Assembly: GCA_012512295.1 (NCBI GenBank)
Contig: JAAZDI010000145.1
Span: 1-12,776 of the forward strand
Source of the DNA: Syntrophomonadaceae bacterium
Lineage (GTDB): Bacteria > Bacillota > Ch66 > Ch109
DNA length: 12,776 nucleotides
Direction: 5' to 3'
Under the pieces are notes generated by a model. The model saw only the letters and a list, made by a program, of their open reading frames with translations, was not told the DNA's origin and made no database searches. The translations under genes were made by a program, and so were the position numbers. Below, piece by piece: positions 1-7,569 of the stretch; positions within the stretch are counted from its first letter, which is position 1; each line of letters opens with the position of its first letter.

Positions 1-2066
1 AGTCCCAAGTCTCTATCTCGCTCGACAAATTTTGGCGCCAACTTCACGGGGAACGGAGTACCTATGAAACTTGTTTAGTCACTCGTTCCGGGCGAAAAGT
101 ACCGGTAATAGTCGGTGCGGCTCCTTTTATCGACAATCAAGGCCGGGTTCAAGGGACGTTTGGTATTTATACAGATGTTTCTGACCAACGTCGGGCGGAA
201 GCAGAAATACGCTTTCAGGCAAATCTACTGGCCAACGTGAACGATTGCATCATTGTTTTTGATCTGGATGGACGTATTCGGTCCTGGAATAGAGGAGCGG
301 AAAAACTATACGGTTGGAGCCAAGAAGAGGCGGTGGGCCAGCAGATTTCCTTAATGTTTCCCTTAACCGAGTTAGCTCGGTTACGGGAAATTTTGACGAC
401 GATTAAGGCAGGGGGAATTTGGCGCGGTCAAGTAGAAACCATGAATAAAGCCAAAACCGCACGGCCTGTTTGGTTGTCAGTTACCTCAATCCGGGATGAA
501 AATGGCGACATCAAAGGAGCCGTTGGCATAGTTGCGGATATTGCCCATTTAATTGAATCTCACCGTCAGGCAGAGGCCGCTAATCGGGCCAAAAGCGAGT
601 TTCTAGCCAATATGAGTCACGAGATTCGGACACCGCTGGGAGGGATCCTGGGATTTGCCGAACTCCTTTCTCGGGAAAATTTATCCCCCCGTTTAATGGA
701 GTTTGTAACGACAATTCAACGTTGTGGCCAACAACTTTCTCATTTAGTTGATGATATCCTGGATCTATCCAAAATTGAGGCGGATCGAGTTGAACTACAA
801 AATACCAATTTTGAAGTTAGCGCCTTGATAAATGAGTGTACCGCAGCCATTCAACCGCACCTGGAAGATACTGCTATCGTACTCAAAACCTTTATCAGCC
901 CGCAAGTTCCACCGATACTTAGCGGGGATGTTGGGCGAATTAGTCAGGTGTTGACTAACCTACTGGGCAATGCCGTTAAGTTTACAGAACGAGGGGAGAT
1001 TGAGGTTCGGGCCAGTCGAGGGGACAAAAGGCTGCCTTCTTCTCAATTCCCATTACACATTTCGGTTAGAGATACTGGGATCGGTATTCCGCGTCATGCG
1101 CGGGATAAGATTTTTCAAGCCTTTACTCAGGTGGATGGATCACCGGCACGCAAGTACGGTGGGACCGGCCTTGGTCTAGCCATTTGTCGGCAACTAATTG
1201 AATTGATGGGTGGACGCATCTGGGTTGATAGTGAAGAAGGACGGGGCTCCACTTTTCATTTTTGTATACCGCTAGAGCAGCCATTGTCTAAAGCAGTCAA
1301 GCGGAACCAATCACATTCCCGACCGATGCCGGTTGCTTCGACCGGCGGGCCAGCTTTCTGTTCCATCCTGGTAGCTGAGGATAACGAGGCTAACCGGCGT
1401 CTAATAACTTACATGCTGCAGGCTGAGGGGCATTCGGTCCGTGTAGCCGAGAATGGCCAGCAGTGTCTGCAGATCCTGGAGCAGGAAGAGTTTGATTTGC
1501 TGCTAATGGATATGCAGATGCCCATTATGGATGGTTACGAGACGACTAAAAGAATTCGGCAATCACCTCGTTGGCAAAACTTGCCGATTATTGCCTTGAC
1601 TGCTCACGCCATGAAAGGGGATGCGGAAAAGTGCCTGGCTGCCGGGTGTACTGATTACCTAGCCAAGCCCTTTACCCGAGGGCAATTATTGGAGGCCCTG
1701 AGGCGAGTTCAAGCCGGGCAGCAGCCAAAGGAGGATAAAGCTGCCGGATCGGATCGAGTGATTCAAGCGCTTTTACCCGAGTATTTAACTTCATTGGACG
1801 ATATGGTTAAGCAAATAGATCAAGCCCTGACCGGGGGTGATCTAGAAACAGTACTCAGTGTTAGTCACGATATTAAAGGTTCGGCCGGTTTATATGGTTT
1901 AAAAGAAATTTCCCTAATAGGGGCTGAGATTAATCAAGCGATTAAGCAGGGAAGACTTGAGGGTCTAAACCGACTGATTCAGCAGCTAAGAAATAAGGTA
2001 CAACAGGTACAGCAAGCCACGAACTCCAAAACCACCGGGGGACCCTCATATCGCAAACAGCGATGA
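1..2066 (+). CDS. Hybrid sensor histidine kinase (PAS-PAS-HisKA-HATPase-REC-HPt), 5' end cut by window edge
   Basis: The frame is open from the first full codon (nt 3) to the TGA at 2064-2066, giving 687 visible residues. The GTG at 237 is therefore an internal codon, not the start. Domains in order are: the end of a first PAS domain (nt 3-~190); a second PAS domain (from ~nt 237, DCIIVFDLDGRIRSWNRGAE); a HisKA dimerisation domain with H-box MSHEIRTPLGG (phospho-accepting His at codon 618-620); an HATPase domain with N-box NLLGNAVKFT, G1 box DTGIGIP and G2 box GGTGLGLAI; a receiver domain with EDN, MDMQMP (phospho-Asp at codon 1509-1511) and the conserved Lys in AKPF; and a C-terminal HPt with SHDIKGSAG (His at codon 1866-1868). 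All catalytic residues of a His-Asp-His phosphorelay are present. No membrane segment is visible, so the visible part is cytoplasmic; the N-terminus is not in view. The HPt could pass phosphate to a separate regulator. The ligand is unknown. Confidence 0.95.
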   Translation, partial: SQVSISLDKFWRQLHGERSTYETCLVTRSGRKVPVIVGAAPFIDNQGRVQGTFGIYTDVSDQRRAEAEIRFQANLLANVNDCIIVFDLDGRIRSWNRGAEKLYGWSQEEAVGQQISLMFPLTELARLREILTTIKAGGIWRGQVETMNKAKTARPVWLSVTSIRDENGDIKGAVGIVADIAHLIESHRQAEAANRAKSEFLANMSHEIRTPLGGILGFAELLSRENLSPRLMEFVTTIQRCGQQLSHLVDDILDLSKIEADRVELQNTNFEVSALINECTAAIQPHLEDTAIVLKTFISPQVPPILSGDVGRISQVLTNLLGNAVKFTERGEIEVRASRGDKRLPSSQFPLHISVRDTGIGIPRHARDKIFQAFTQVDGSPARKYGGTGLGLAICRQLIELMGGRIWVDSEEGRGSTFHFCIPLEQPLSKAVKRNQSHSRPMPVASTGGPAFCSILVAEDNEANRRLITYMLQAEGHSVRVAENGQQCLQILEQEEFDLLLMDMQMPIMDGYETTKRIRQSPRWQNLPIIALTAHAMKGDAEKCLAAGCTDYLAKPFTRGQLLEALRRVQAGQQPKEDKAAGSDRVIQALLPEYLTSLDDMVKQIDQALTGGDLETVLSVSHDIKGSAGLYGLKEISLIGAEINQAIKQGRLEGLNRLIQQLRNKVQQVQQATNSKTTGGPSYRKQR

Positions 2067-2150
2067 AAAATGAGATTAACTCTAGCCTTATGTTTTGACC
2101 AACGTTAAGTGATGATAATCAATAAGCCTAACTTTTTTTGTGTCAGAGTT

Positions 2151-2184
2151 TGTCGAAAGAAGGAGTTTTTTGGGTTATGTCGAA
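2151..2184 (+). promoter_or_regulatory. Two putative Spo0A boxes (0A boxes) upstream of the KaiC-like operon
   Basis: The heptamer TGTCGAA occurs twice as a direct repeat, at 2151-2157 and 2178-2184 (27 bp between starts), in the 151-bp gap before the winged-helix gene. TGTCGAA matches the known core of the Spo0A-P binding site of spore-forming Firmicutes. The second copy ends 33 bp before the ATG. No convincing -35/-10 pair was found around the boxes, so whether binding would activate or repress is unclear. A 7-base match alone is weak; the pair in so short a gap is what makes it notable. The rest of the gap (2067-2150) holds a T7 run at 2134-2140 but no good stem. Confidence 0.4.
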
Positions 2185-2217
2185 TACCTTCTATCTGGGA
2201 GCAGGAGGGATTGAGGC

Positions 2218-2553
2218 ATGAACCTTATTGAGGATAGGGTTCAACAGCTTCTTGACTCTATAGGTAGTTCTGTAGTACAAAGCAGTCTGGTAGTTTTCTT
2301 TTATCGAAATCCTGGCGCATTTGATACTACCGAAGGGTTGGCTCGGTGGGTAGGAATTAATAAGTATGAAGTTGAGCCAGCTCTGGAAGAACTCAATAAA
2401 ACTGGCATAGTTAAGAAGATGGGGAATGACTTGTTCACGATATATACTTATTCTCCTGAGGAATCGGTTTTGGAGATTATGGATGAATTGGTGGCGCAGC
2501 TAACCGCCATGCCAGCGTATTCTAAAGAGGTGGATAATGGCCAAAGGGGGTGA
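2218..2553 (+). CDS. Small winged-helix-like protein, first gene of the KaiC-like operon
   Basis: The protein has 111 residues. The ATG at 2218 follows a good ribosome binding site (GCAGGAGGG, 2201-2209). Residues ~23-80 read as a compact winged helix-turn-helix: a helix ending FFYRNPG, then DTTEGLARWVGI, then KYEVEPALEELNKTGIVKKM as recognition helix, then a wing (NDLFTIYTYS). The C-terminal 30 residues are acidic and helical. There is no signal peptide or membrane segment. The stop overlaps the region of the next gene's ribosome binding site, so the two are translationally linked. Fold assignment is by eye. The protein could bind DNA as the operon's regulator, or act as a partner/adaptor of the KaiC-like ATPase; the sequence does not decide between these. 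Confidence 0.75.
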   Translation: MNLIEDRVQQLLDSIGSSVVQSSLVVFFYRNPGAFDTTEGLARWVGINKYEVEPALEELNKTGIVKKMGNDLFTIYTYSPEESVLEIMDELVAQLTAMPAYSKEVDNGQRG

Positions 2554-2558
2554 CGTTT

Positions 2559-3938
2559 ATGCTGCAAATTTCAACAGGGATTAAAGGATTGGATAGGATT
2601 CTCTGTGGTGGTTTTATCGCCGGTAGCTCAGTCCTGATCGAGGGTTCCCCTGGTTGCGGCAAGACAACCCTGGGAGTGCAGATCATTGTTGAAGGGATTC
2701 TTTCGGGTGAACCGGGAATGATTCTTACGTTTGAGCAATTTCCGGAACAAATCTACCGCGATGCGGCCCGGTTTGGTTGGGATCTACGAGCGATGGAGCA
2801 GGAAAACAGGCTGCGCGTAATTTGTACCTCGCCGCAGGTTATTAGTGATCAGTTATTACAGCCTAGCGGGCCGATCTACCAGTTGATTGAACGCCTGGGA
2901 ATCAAAAGAATTCTGATCGATAGTTTCACCCATTTTCAAAGGATAACCGTTGAAGAAACCAGCCTCCGTGAATTAATGTTTAGTATGATCAATTCTTTGA
3001 AGCGAATGGGCTTAACCGTCATTTTTACAAAGGAAATTTCTCTCAAAGGAGTGGCTGGCTTCGAAGAGTATTTGGTGGACACAATTATTACTCTTTCTTA
3101 TCAGGAAACCCCAACCGAAGGCCGACGCCGCTTGATTGAAGTACTCAAAAGTAGAGGCCATGAGCATCTGCCGGGGAAACACGGTTTTCGTTTTGCGTCG
3201 GATGGCTTGCAGGTTTTTCCGAGACAGGCCCCAGTATTACCTGAATTCCAACTCTTTCAAGGAGTTTTAAAAACCGGTATCGAAGGACTGGATGACCTAT
3301 TGGGAAACGGCATTCCCTTGGGTAGCAATGTTCTGCTCTGCGGTCCAGCCGGGGTAGGGAAGACTACCTTATCATTACAAACGATTAATAATGTTCTGCA
3401 GGATTCTAGCCGCAAAGCTATCTTATTTCTTCATGAAGAGTCACCCGAGCATATTTTTGAGCGGGCAGAGAGCTACGGCTGGAATTTTCGGGAACTGGCA
3501 GCCAAAGGGCAGTTAATTGTTAGCTACGAAGATTTTGCCCGAGTTGATATCGAAGAGTACCTTTATCGGTTTAATGAATTGATGCAGACGCATTCTCCCT
3601 CAATCGTAGTGGTCGATACCTTGCCGACGCTAATGCATACGGTGAGTCATGACTTGCGTCTGGTTACGGAAAAGATTGCCCGATTAACCCGGATTATTAA
3701 GTATCATGGTTGCAACTCATTTTTAATTAGTCCCTCTCTGTATGGATCAAATCAGATTGGTCGATTTGGCGTAGAGGAATCACTTTGTGATGGGGTGATT
3801 ATTTTGGGGACCGAGTCGATTCAGGGCTCCCGGAAGCGGTACATTGAGGTTTATAAGCTTAGGAATCAAAAACATGTAACCGGCCGATACCGGATGGAAA
3901 TTACCGAAGAAGGCATCCGTATCTTTTACGTCAAGTAA
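2559..3938 (+). CDS. Two-domain KaiC-like ATPase
   Basis: The protein has 459 residues if the ATG at 2559 is used. This start has AAAGGGGGTG (2543-2552) at proper spacing; a GTG at 2550 overlapping the upstream stop is in frame but lacks a site of its own. Numbered from that GTG, domain 1 (~1-225) has Walker A GSPGCGKT (32-39), Walker B-like RILIDS and the KaiC signature TFEQFPEQI (Glu62, Gln63). Domain 2 (~235-462) has Walker A GPAGVGKT (265-272), Walker B IVVVDT and HEESPEHI (Glu296, Glu297). Each domain ends in the KaiC-typical G(V/F)EE block and a K(L/S)R(G/N) strand. Cyanobacterial KaiC is ~519 residues; this one is shorter and lacks the C-terminal KaiA-binding tail. The autophosphorylation Ser-Thr pair of KaiC CII is replaced by GVEESL. 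It should be a hexameric cytosolic ATPase used for signalling; no KaiA or KaiB gene is nearby. The KaiC-family call is firm; the role is not known. Confidence 0.9.
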   Translation: MLQISTGIKGLDRILCGGFIAGSSVLIEGSPGCGKTTLGVQIIVEGILSGEPGMILTFEQFPEQIYRDAARFGWDLRAMEQENRLRVICTSPQVISDQLLQPSGPIYQLIERLGIKRILIDSFTHFQRITVEETSLRELMFSMINSLKRMGLTVIFTKEISLKGVAGFEEYLVDTIITLSYQETPTEGRRRLIEVLKSRGHEHLPGKHGFRFASDGLQVFPRQAPVLPEFQLFQGVLKTGIEGLDDLLGNGIPLGSNVLLCGPAGVGKTTLSLQTINNVLQDSSRKAILFLHEESPEHIFERAESYGWNFRELAAKGQLIVSYEDFARVDIEEYLYRFNELMQTHSPSIVVVDTLPTLMHTVSHDLRLVTEKIARLTRIIKYHGCNSFLISPSLYGSNQIGRFGVEESLCDGVIILGTESIQGSRKRYIEVYKLRNQKHVTGRYRMEITEEGIRIFYVK

Positions 3939-3966
3939 GGGAAGAGAGGAAAAGGGGTAGATTCTT

Positions 3967-4686
3967 ATGGGTGAACTCAATCAAGGGGTTTGTTTTTCTC
4001 CTCTTGAGGGAATTGTTCGGGGTAAGATTCCATTTGGCACTATCTGGCAGGTACGAGGAGAGTCCGGGGCGGGCAAAAGCACGATTGGATTCCAATTTAT
4101 GGTACAAGGCCTCAGACGAGGGGAATCGGCGGTGTATGTCGCCTGTGACGAACCAGCCGCTCGGGTGCGGGAAGACTTAAATTTCTTTGGTTTTGTCTCT
4201 GATCCCTACGAGAGAGAGGGTCAGCTAATCTTTATTGATACCTATGAATCTTCCGATCCACGCGTAGTCTGTATCAAAGACCGAGGCGATGCGCAGGAAT
4301 TTTTGTATGTTATTACCCGGGCCGTCAGGCAAATGAAAAAGCCTTGCCGGGTCGTTCTAGATTCCTTAACCTCTTTATCGGCTGTTTATTCAACCAAAGA
4401 GTTTTTAGCCTTGGTTCAGGACAAGAATCGGCTCCTGCGCGAACCAGATGTGGTAATTATGGATATTTATCTTAAGGGGACCCTGGAAGAAGCGGGGATG
4501 TACGCCTTAACCAATGCTTATGATGTTTGTGTTGACCTATTCTTCCCAGATGAAAGGGGAGGGGTTCCGCAACGTAATTTACGGCTGCATAAGTTGCGGA
4601 CCGCTGGCTATGATCCTCGTCCGTTCCCGTGCTGTATTAAACGGGGGGTAGGCTTAGTTGTGGATAAGGATTTCTACTTTAGATAG
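3967..4686 (+). CDS. Single-domain KaiC/RecA-like ATPase
   Basis: The protein has 239 residues. The ATG at 3967 sits 28 bp after the two-domain KaiC gene, with an AAAAGGGG-type ribosome binding site at 3949-3956. Walker A is GESGAGKS (31-38) and Walker B is RVVLDSLTSL (128-137). The position of the paired catalytic acids of KaiC reads CDEPAARVREDLNFFG (Asp61-Glu62), followed by FIDTYESSDPR. The RNLRLHKLR block near 203-211 matches the LKLR strand of KaiC domains. It is one KaiC-type ATPase domain with no second domain and no membrane segment. It could form hetero-oligomers with the upstream protein or act as a separate switch; this is inference. Cys-rich spots (C9, C60, C102, C127, C188, C222-C223) show no clear metal-site pattern. 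Confidence 0.85.
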   Translation: MGELNQGVCFSPLEGIVRGKIPFGTIWQVRGESGAGKSTIGFQFMVQGLRRGESAVYVACDEPAARVREDLNFFGFVSDPYEREGQLIFIDTYESSDPRVVCIKDRGDAQEFLYVITRAVRQMKKPCRVVLDSLTSLSAVYSTKEFLALVQDKNRLLREPDVVIMDIYLKGTLEEAGMYALTNAYDVCVDLFFPDERGGVPQRNLRLHKLRTAGYDPRPFPCCIKRGVGLVVDKDFYFR

Positions 4687-4697
4687 GAAGTGAGCCT

Positions 4698-6479
4698 GTG
4701 ACTGAGGACTTAACGAAAAGGTTGCTGCATCAACTAAAATCCGAAAATGCTAGAATGAACTACTGGGTGAACGCTCTGGGATGTATTGGTGACGATTTAG
4801 GAGAACCCCACTCTATACTGGCTATGGCTTCTGAGATAGCGGCCAATCAATTAATCAATCGGCTGGAAGCCAACCGTGGGGAGCTTCGAAAACCATTAGA
4901 TATTATGCGCTGGTACCGGGACCTTTTAGAAAAAGAGGGCTTGCTGGAGGAGTCTAATGTCTCTTTCTCCCGGTTGCCGGCCGGGCGAATTCGCATGGTC
5001 GTGGGTCCTGACTGCCCCTATGCGATTACCTGTCAATTGCGCGCTAAAAAACGGGCGATTTGCATCCGTGTCCTCACTTTCGTTGGGGTCATTCGAGAGT
5101 GTTTAGGTCAAGAATTCGATTACACCTTAATTGAGACTGATCCAGCGGTTAAATGTGTCTGCGAATTGTTTCCCACCTCTAAACCGCGAGCGCAACTGTT
5201 TACCAAGTCCCAGGTTCTGAGGCTGCTGCGGATTTTTACTGAGCAGATGGAGCGGTTGCAGGAAGGTTCTGTGGAGAAAACCGGCCGGCGTTTTGCCCAG
5301 GGGTTAACCGGGGATCTGAGGGATTGTCTCGATCAATTTGCCGCTGGCGGGCTAGGTAAAATAGAATTAGAAAAACTAGATGAAGAAACGCAAGAGGTTT
5401 ACTTTAAGGGGAATGAGTTGCTTCAGGGAACCGAGGCCAGTTCCCTCCAGGCAATGGATGAGTTTACCCGAGGCTTTTTGGCTGGCTTAGTTTCCCGTTT
5501 GTGCCAGGCGGAAGTGAATTGTGAAGAAATCGAATGTGTGGCCAAAGGGGATAGTGTCTGTCGTTTTGTGGTTTCCCCGGCGCACCTTAATAATCCAATT
5601 GATTTTAAACAATTAAAAACCGTTTCCATCCGCATAGGCTACGTACCAAGTATGGACCACCTAACCCTGCCGGTGGCGCAGGAATTGCTTTTTTGCCAAA
5701 ATCCCCGCCTAAAGGTTGAGCTTACACCTTATGGCTACTGGCGCGAGCTTAACCAGGCGGTGGTGGAGGGTGAGGTAGACGCCGGTTTTATGATGCTTCC
5801 GGCGGTGTTGAAGTATCGCCAGCAGGGTGTGTTGCTTAAGTTGGTTTGCTTTGGACACCGTAATGGCGGTTGCTTGGTGGTCGAACCAAACTTTACTGAC
5901 CGGCAGGTTCTTTTGCGGGAAAACCAGAGTCCTCTGTTGATTGCTATTCCCACTAAACTGGGCACTGAAGGTTTGCTGTTGCACAAGTGGATGAAAAAAT
6001 CGGGGCTAACTTACCGAACCGTTTCGGTCCCGTCGCCTAATATGATTCTGAATCTAGAAAATGAGGAGATTGACGGGTTCTTTTGCTCAGAGCCCTTTGC
6101 TTCTAAGGTGGAACGAGCTGGCGTCGGCCGGGTCCTGGTTTCCTCACGCGAGATCTGGCCGGAGCATTTGTGTTGTGCCATGGTGGTCAATCAAGTTTTT
6201 TATAACCGGCACCCAGATATTGTGCGGGAGTTAAGCAACGAACTCATTACTGCCGGCAACATCATTGAGAATGATCGGTTATGGGCAGCTAGTATTGCAG
6301 CCAAGTATTTTAATATTTCGGAAGATATTGCCCGTAACTGTTTGTTGGAAGACAAGCAAAGAATTACTTATACTAACCTCAAACCGAATTTGTCGGAGTT
6401 GAACAAGGTACAAGAAGCCTTATTAGAAATGGGGCAACTAGGGGAAAAAATTGCCTTGAACGATCTTTTGATTAAATAA
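4698..6479 (+). CDS. V4R-type sensor fused to an NrtA/CmpA-like substrate-binding domain
   Basis: The protein has 593 residues. The GTG at 4698 is 11 bp after the previous stop, with AGGAAGTGAG (4685-4694) as ribosome binding site. Residues 1-165 are a poorly recognised module, possibly a divergent V4R-like domain, with a Cys-rich end (AVKCVCELF). Residues ~192-293 form a V4R (4-vinyl-reductase/hydrocarbon-binding-like) domain: GFLAGLVSRLCQAEVNCEEI, then ECVAKGDSVCRFVV, the typical Cys-X7-Cys ending. Residues ~308-593 resemble a periplasmic binding protein of the NrtA/CmpA/SsuA type, with SIRIGYVPSMDHL, IPTKLGTEG, a DGFFCSEPFASK block and IWPEH, close to the IWPDH of nitrate/bicarbonate-binding proteins. 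There is no signal peptide or lipobox, so this domain should be cytosolic and act as a sensor, as in NasS. Its ligand is unknown (nitrate, bicarbonate and sulfonates are candidates). It closes the operon and precedes a terminator, so it is probably the input of the KaiC-like system. Confidence 0.8.
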   Translation: MTEDLTKRLLHQLKSENARMNYWVNALGCIGDDLGEPHSILAMASEIAANQLINRLEANRGELRKPLDIMRWYRDLLEKEGLLEESNVSFSRLPAGRIRMVVGPDCPYAITCQLRAKKRAICIRVLTFVGVIRECLGQEFDYTLIETDPAVKCVCELFPTSKPRAQLFTKSQVLRLLRIFTEQMERLQEGSVEKTGRRFAQGLTGDLRDCLDQFAAGGLGKIELEKLDEETQEVYFKGNELLQGTEASSLQAMDEFTRGFLAGLVSRLCQAEVNCEEIECVAKGDSVCRFVVSPAHLNNPIDFKQLKTVSIRIGYVPSMDHLTLPVAQELLFCQNPRLKVELTPYGYWRELNQAVVEGEVDAGFMMLPAVLKYRQQGVLLKLVCFGHRNGGCLVVEPNFTDRQVLLRENQSPLLIAIPTKLGTEGLLLHKWMKKSGLTYRTVSVPSPNMILNLENEEIDGFFCSEPFASKVERAGVGRVLVSSREIWPEHLCCAMVVNQVFYNRHPDIVRELSNELITAGNIIENDRLWAASIAAKYFNISEDIARNCLLEDKQRITYTNLKPNLSELNKVQEALLEMGQLGEKIALNDLLIK

Positions 6480-6534
6480 GTCGGTAATAGCGGAAAATCA
6501 ATATTCGCGTCAAATTTCCTTCAGCAGCGTACAG

Positions 6535-6566
6535 AAAAAGGGAAGTCTAGGTGACTTCCTTTTTTT
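6535..6566 (+). terminator. Intrinsic terminator of the KaiC-like operon
   Basis: A perfect 7-bp stem GGAAGTC (6541-6547) / GACTTCC (6553-6559) with 5-nt loop TAGGT is followed directly by seven T (6560-6566) and preceded by an A-run. It lies 55-87 bp after the stop of the V4R fusion gene, which marks the end of the four-gene operon. Confidence 0.9.
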
Positions 6567-6712
6567 AATCCGCCAGAAAGACCCTCACCGCTAAGCGAAA
6601 CCAATGTTCAACATCAGGCGTCCTTCTGTCAGGTTTATTTTGCTCAATGCAGGAATTTAGAAGGGTTGCGTCAAAATTACAATATTATTTATTTTCACCT
6701 TAGTTTATTTTT
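6567..6712. other. Intergenic stretch with no recognisable gene
   Basis: This is the middle part of the 339-bp gap between the V4R fusion gene and the CvpA-family gene. No frame is open to any useful length, and no strong stem or convincing promoter pair was found. The stretch 6672-6712 is AT-rich (AATATTATTTATTTTCACC) and could carry the promoter of the downstream gene, but no -35/-10 pair at normal spacing stands out. The octamer GCGTCCTT at ~6618 recurs at ~7608 beside the leader repeat. Confidence 0.5.
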
Positions 6713-6803
6713 GTTCCCAGCCTGGTCTGCTGACCAAGATAAAACACAGGCAACGGAATATAACAAAGAAAAATCGACCAAGCTTAAAATACAAGCAACG
6801 GAA
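6713..6803 (+). repeat. Leader repeat, copies 1 and 2, upstream of the CvpA-family gene
   Basis: Copy 1 (6713-6758) begins GTTCCCAG and continues through TGCTGACC, AAGATAAAACACAGGC and AACGGAA. A half copy follows at 6776-6803 (GACCAAGCTTAAAATACAAG then CAACGGAA), 44 bp after the matching part of copy 1. A third copy starts at 7570 before the next gene. Copy 1 and the 7570 copy agree at 19 of the first 23 positions, and all four differences are transitions. The CAACGGAAGGAG end of copy 2 merges with the ribosome binding site of the CvpA gene. Copy 1 can fold as GGTC-TGCT-GACC, or pair GCCTG or GTCTG with CAGGC. It could be an RNA leader element or a protein-binding site. Confidence 0.5.
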
Positions 6804-6818
6804 GGAGTGATGAATTAA

Positions 6819-7556
6819 TTGAAATGGTTAGATCTTCTCCTTCTGGTACTTTTTTTACGGGCCGCTGCCATTGGTTATCACCGCGGCTTCTTGCGAACAT
6901 CTTTGGGCTTATTATCTTTAGCCGTTGGGTTTTGGACCGCTGCTAGGTACCGTGAACCTTGCGGACAGTTTTTAGATCAGAAATTTGACTTTAGTCAGCG
7001 TCTAGGAAACTGGATCGGGGAACACTTAAACTGGACGCATCCGGCCGCTGGAATAGACCTGCAAGACTTTCCTACTCAGTTTTTGCCAGCGGTGGCTCAA
7101 GAGGTGCCCCTCCCCGAGTATTACCAGGACCTGCTGAGTTTTTGTTTGGTGGATATTGCTAGTTATTCAAATCAAATGGTTTTTGCAACCGTGGGCAGTC
7201 TGCTCTCGCAGGCCTTGGCCAGCTTAATCAGGGATGGGTTGATTTTTTTAATTCTAGTGGTTGGGGTAACCCTTGGCCTCCGCTTAATTGGCTCATTACT
7301 GATTTTTTGCCGACAGGGTAGAGTGGGGCTTATCGACCGGCTGGCGGGAACTCTTTTTTCATTAACCACCCAGGGCCTAATATTTACCTTGCTCTTCGGT
7401 TTGTTTATGTTAATTTGGCCTGTCTTAGGCCTCCTAGGCAATCAATTTAATTCTGGGATAATCAAGGGCCTGGGATCAGCTCTAGAAACTTCACAGCTAG
7501 CTCCACTTTTCGGAAGTCTTTTTGTGCAAATAACCCAGTGGCTGTTTCAGCATTAG
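6819..7556 (+). CDS. CvpA family membrane protein
   Basis: The protein has 245 residues. It starts at TTG 6819, the only usable start: the preceding codon is TAA, the ATG at 6810 gives a two-codon frame, and the site GGAAGGAG at 6800-6807 is ~11 bp upstream. The N-terminus (WLDLLLLVLFLRAAAIGYHRGFLR, then a hydrophobic stretch to ~43) matches the CvpA/colicin V production family. After a soluble segment (44-135) come two more membrane spans (~139-163 and ~183-207) with the family-typical GLIDRLAGTLF between them. CvpA proteins are inner-membrane proteins linked to colicin V export and envelope integrity; their biochemical activity is not defined. The extra soluble segment makes it longer than the usual ~160-180 residues. 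It is probably transcribed with the 4Fe-4S protein gene 71 bp downstream. Confidence 0.8.
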   Translation: MKWLDLLLLVLFLRAAAIGYHRGFLRTSLGLLSLAVGFWTAARYREPCGQFLDQKFDFSQRLGNWIGEHLNWTHPAAGIDLQDFPTQFLPAVAQEVPLPEYYQDLLSFCLVDIASYSNQMVFATVGSLLSQALASLIRDGLIFLILVVGVTLGLRLIGSLLIFCRQGRVGLIDRLAGTLFSLTTQGLIFTLLFGLFMLIWPVLGLLGNQFNSGIIKGLGSALETSQLAPLFGSLFVQITQWLFQH

Positions 7557-7569
7557 ATTATTAAGGTTC

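Noticed and set aside
2101..2140. T7 run at 2134-2140 as terminator of the histidine kinase gene
   Set aside because: The only stem ahead of it is GTTA/TAAC with a mismatch and a long loop, too weak to call.
3780..3980. Minus-strand open frame across the end of the KaiC-like gene
   Set aside because: It lies opposite strongly conserved KaiC sequence and has no features of its own.
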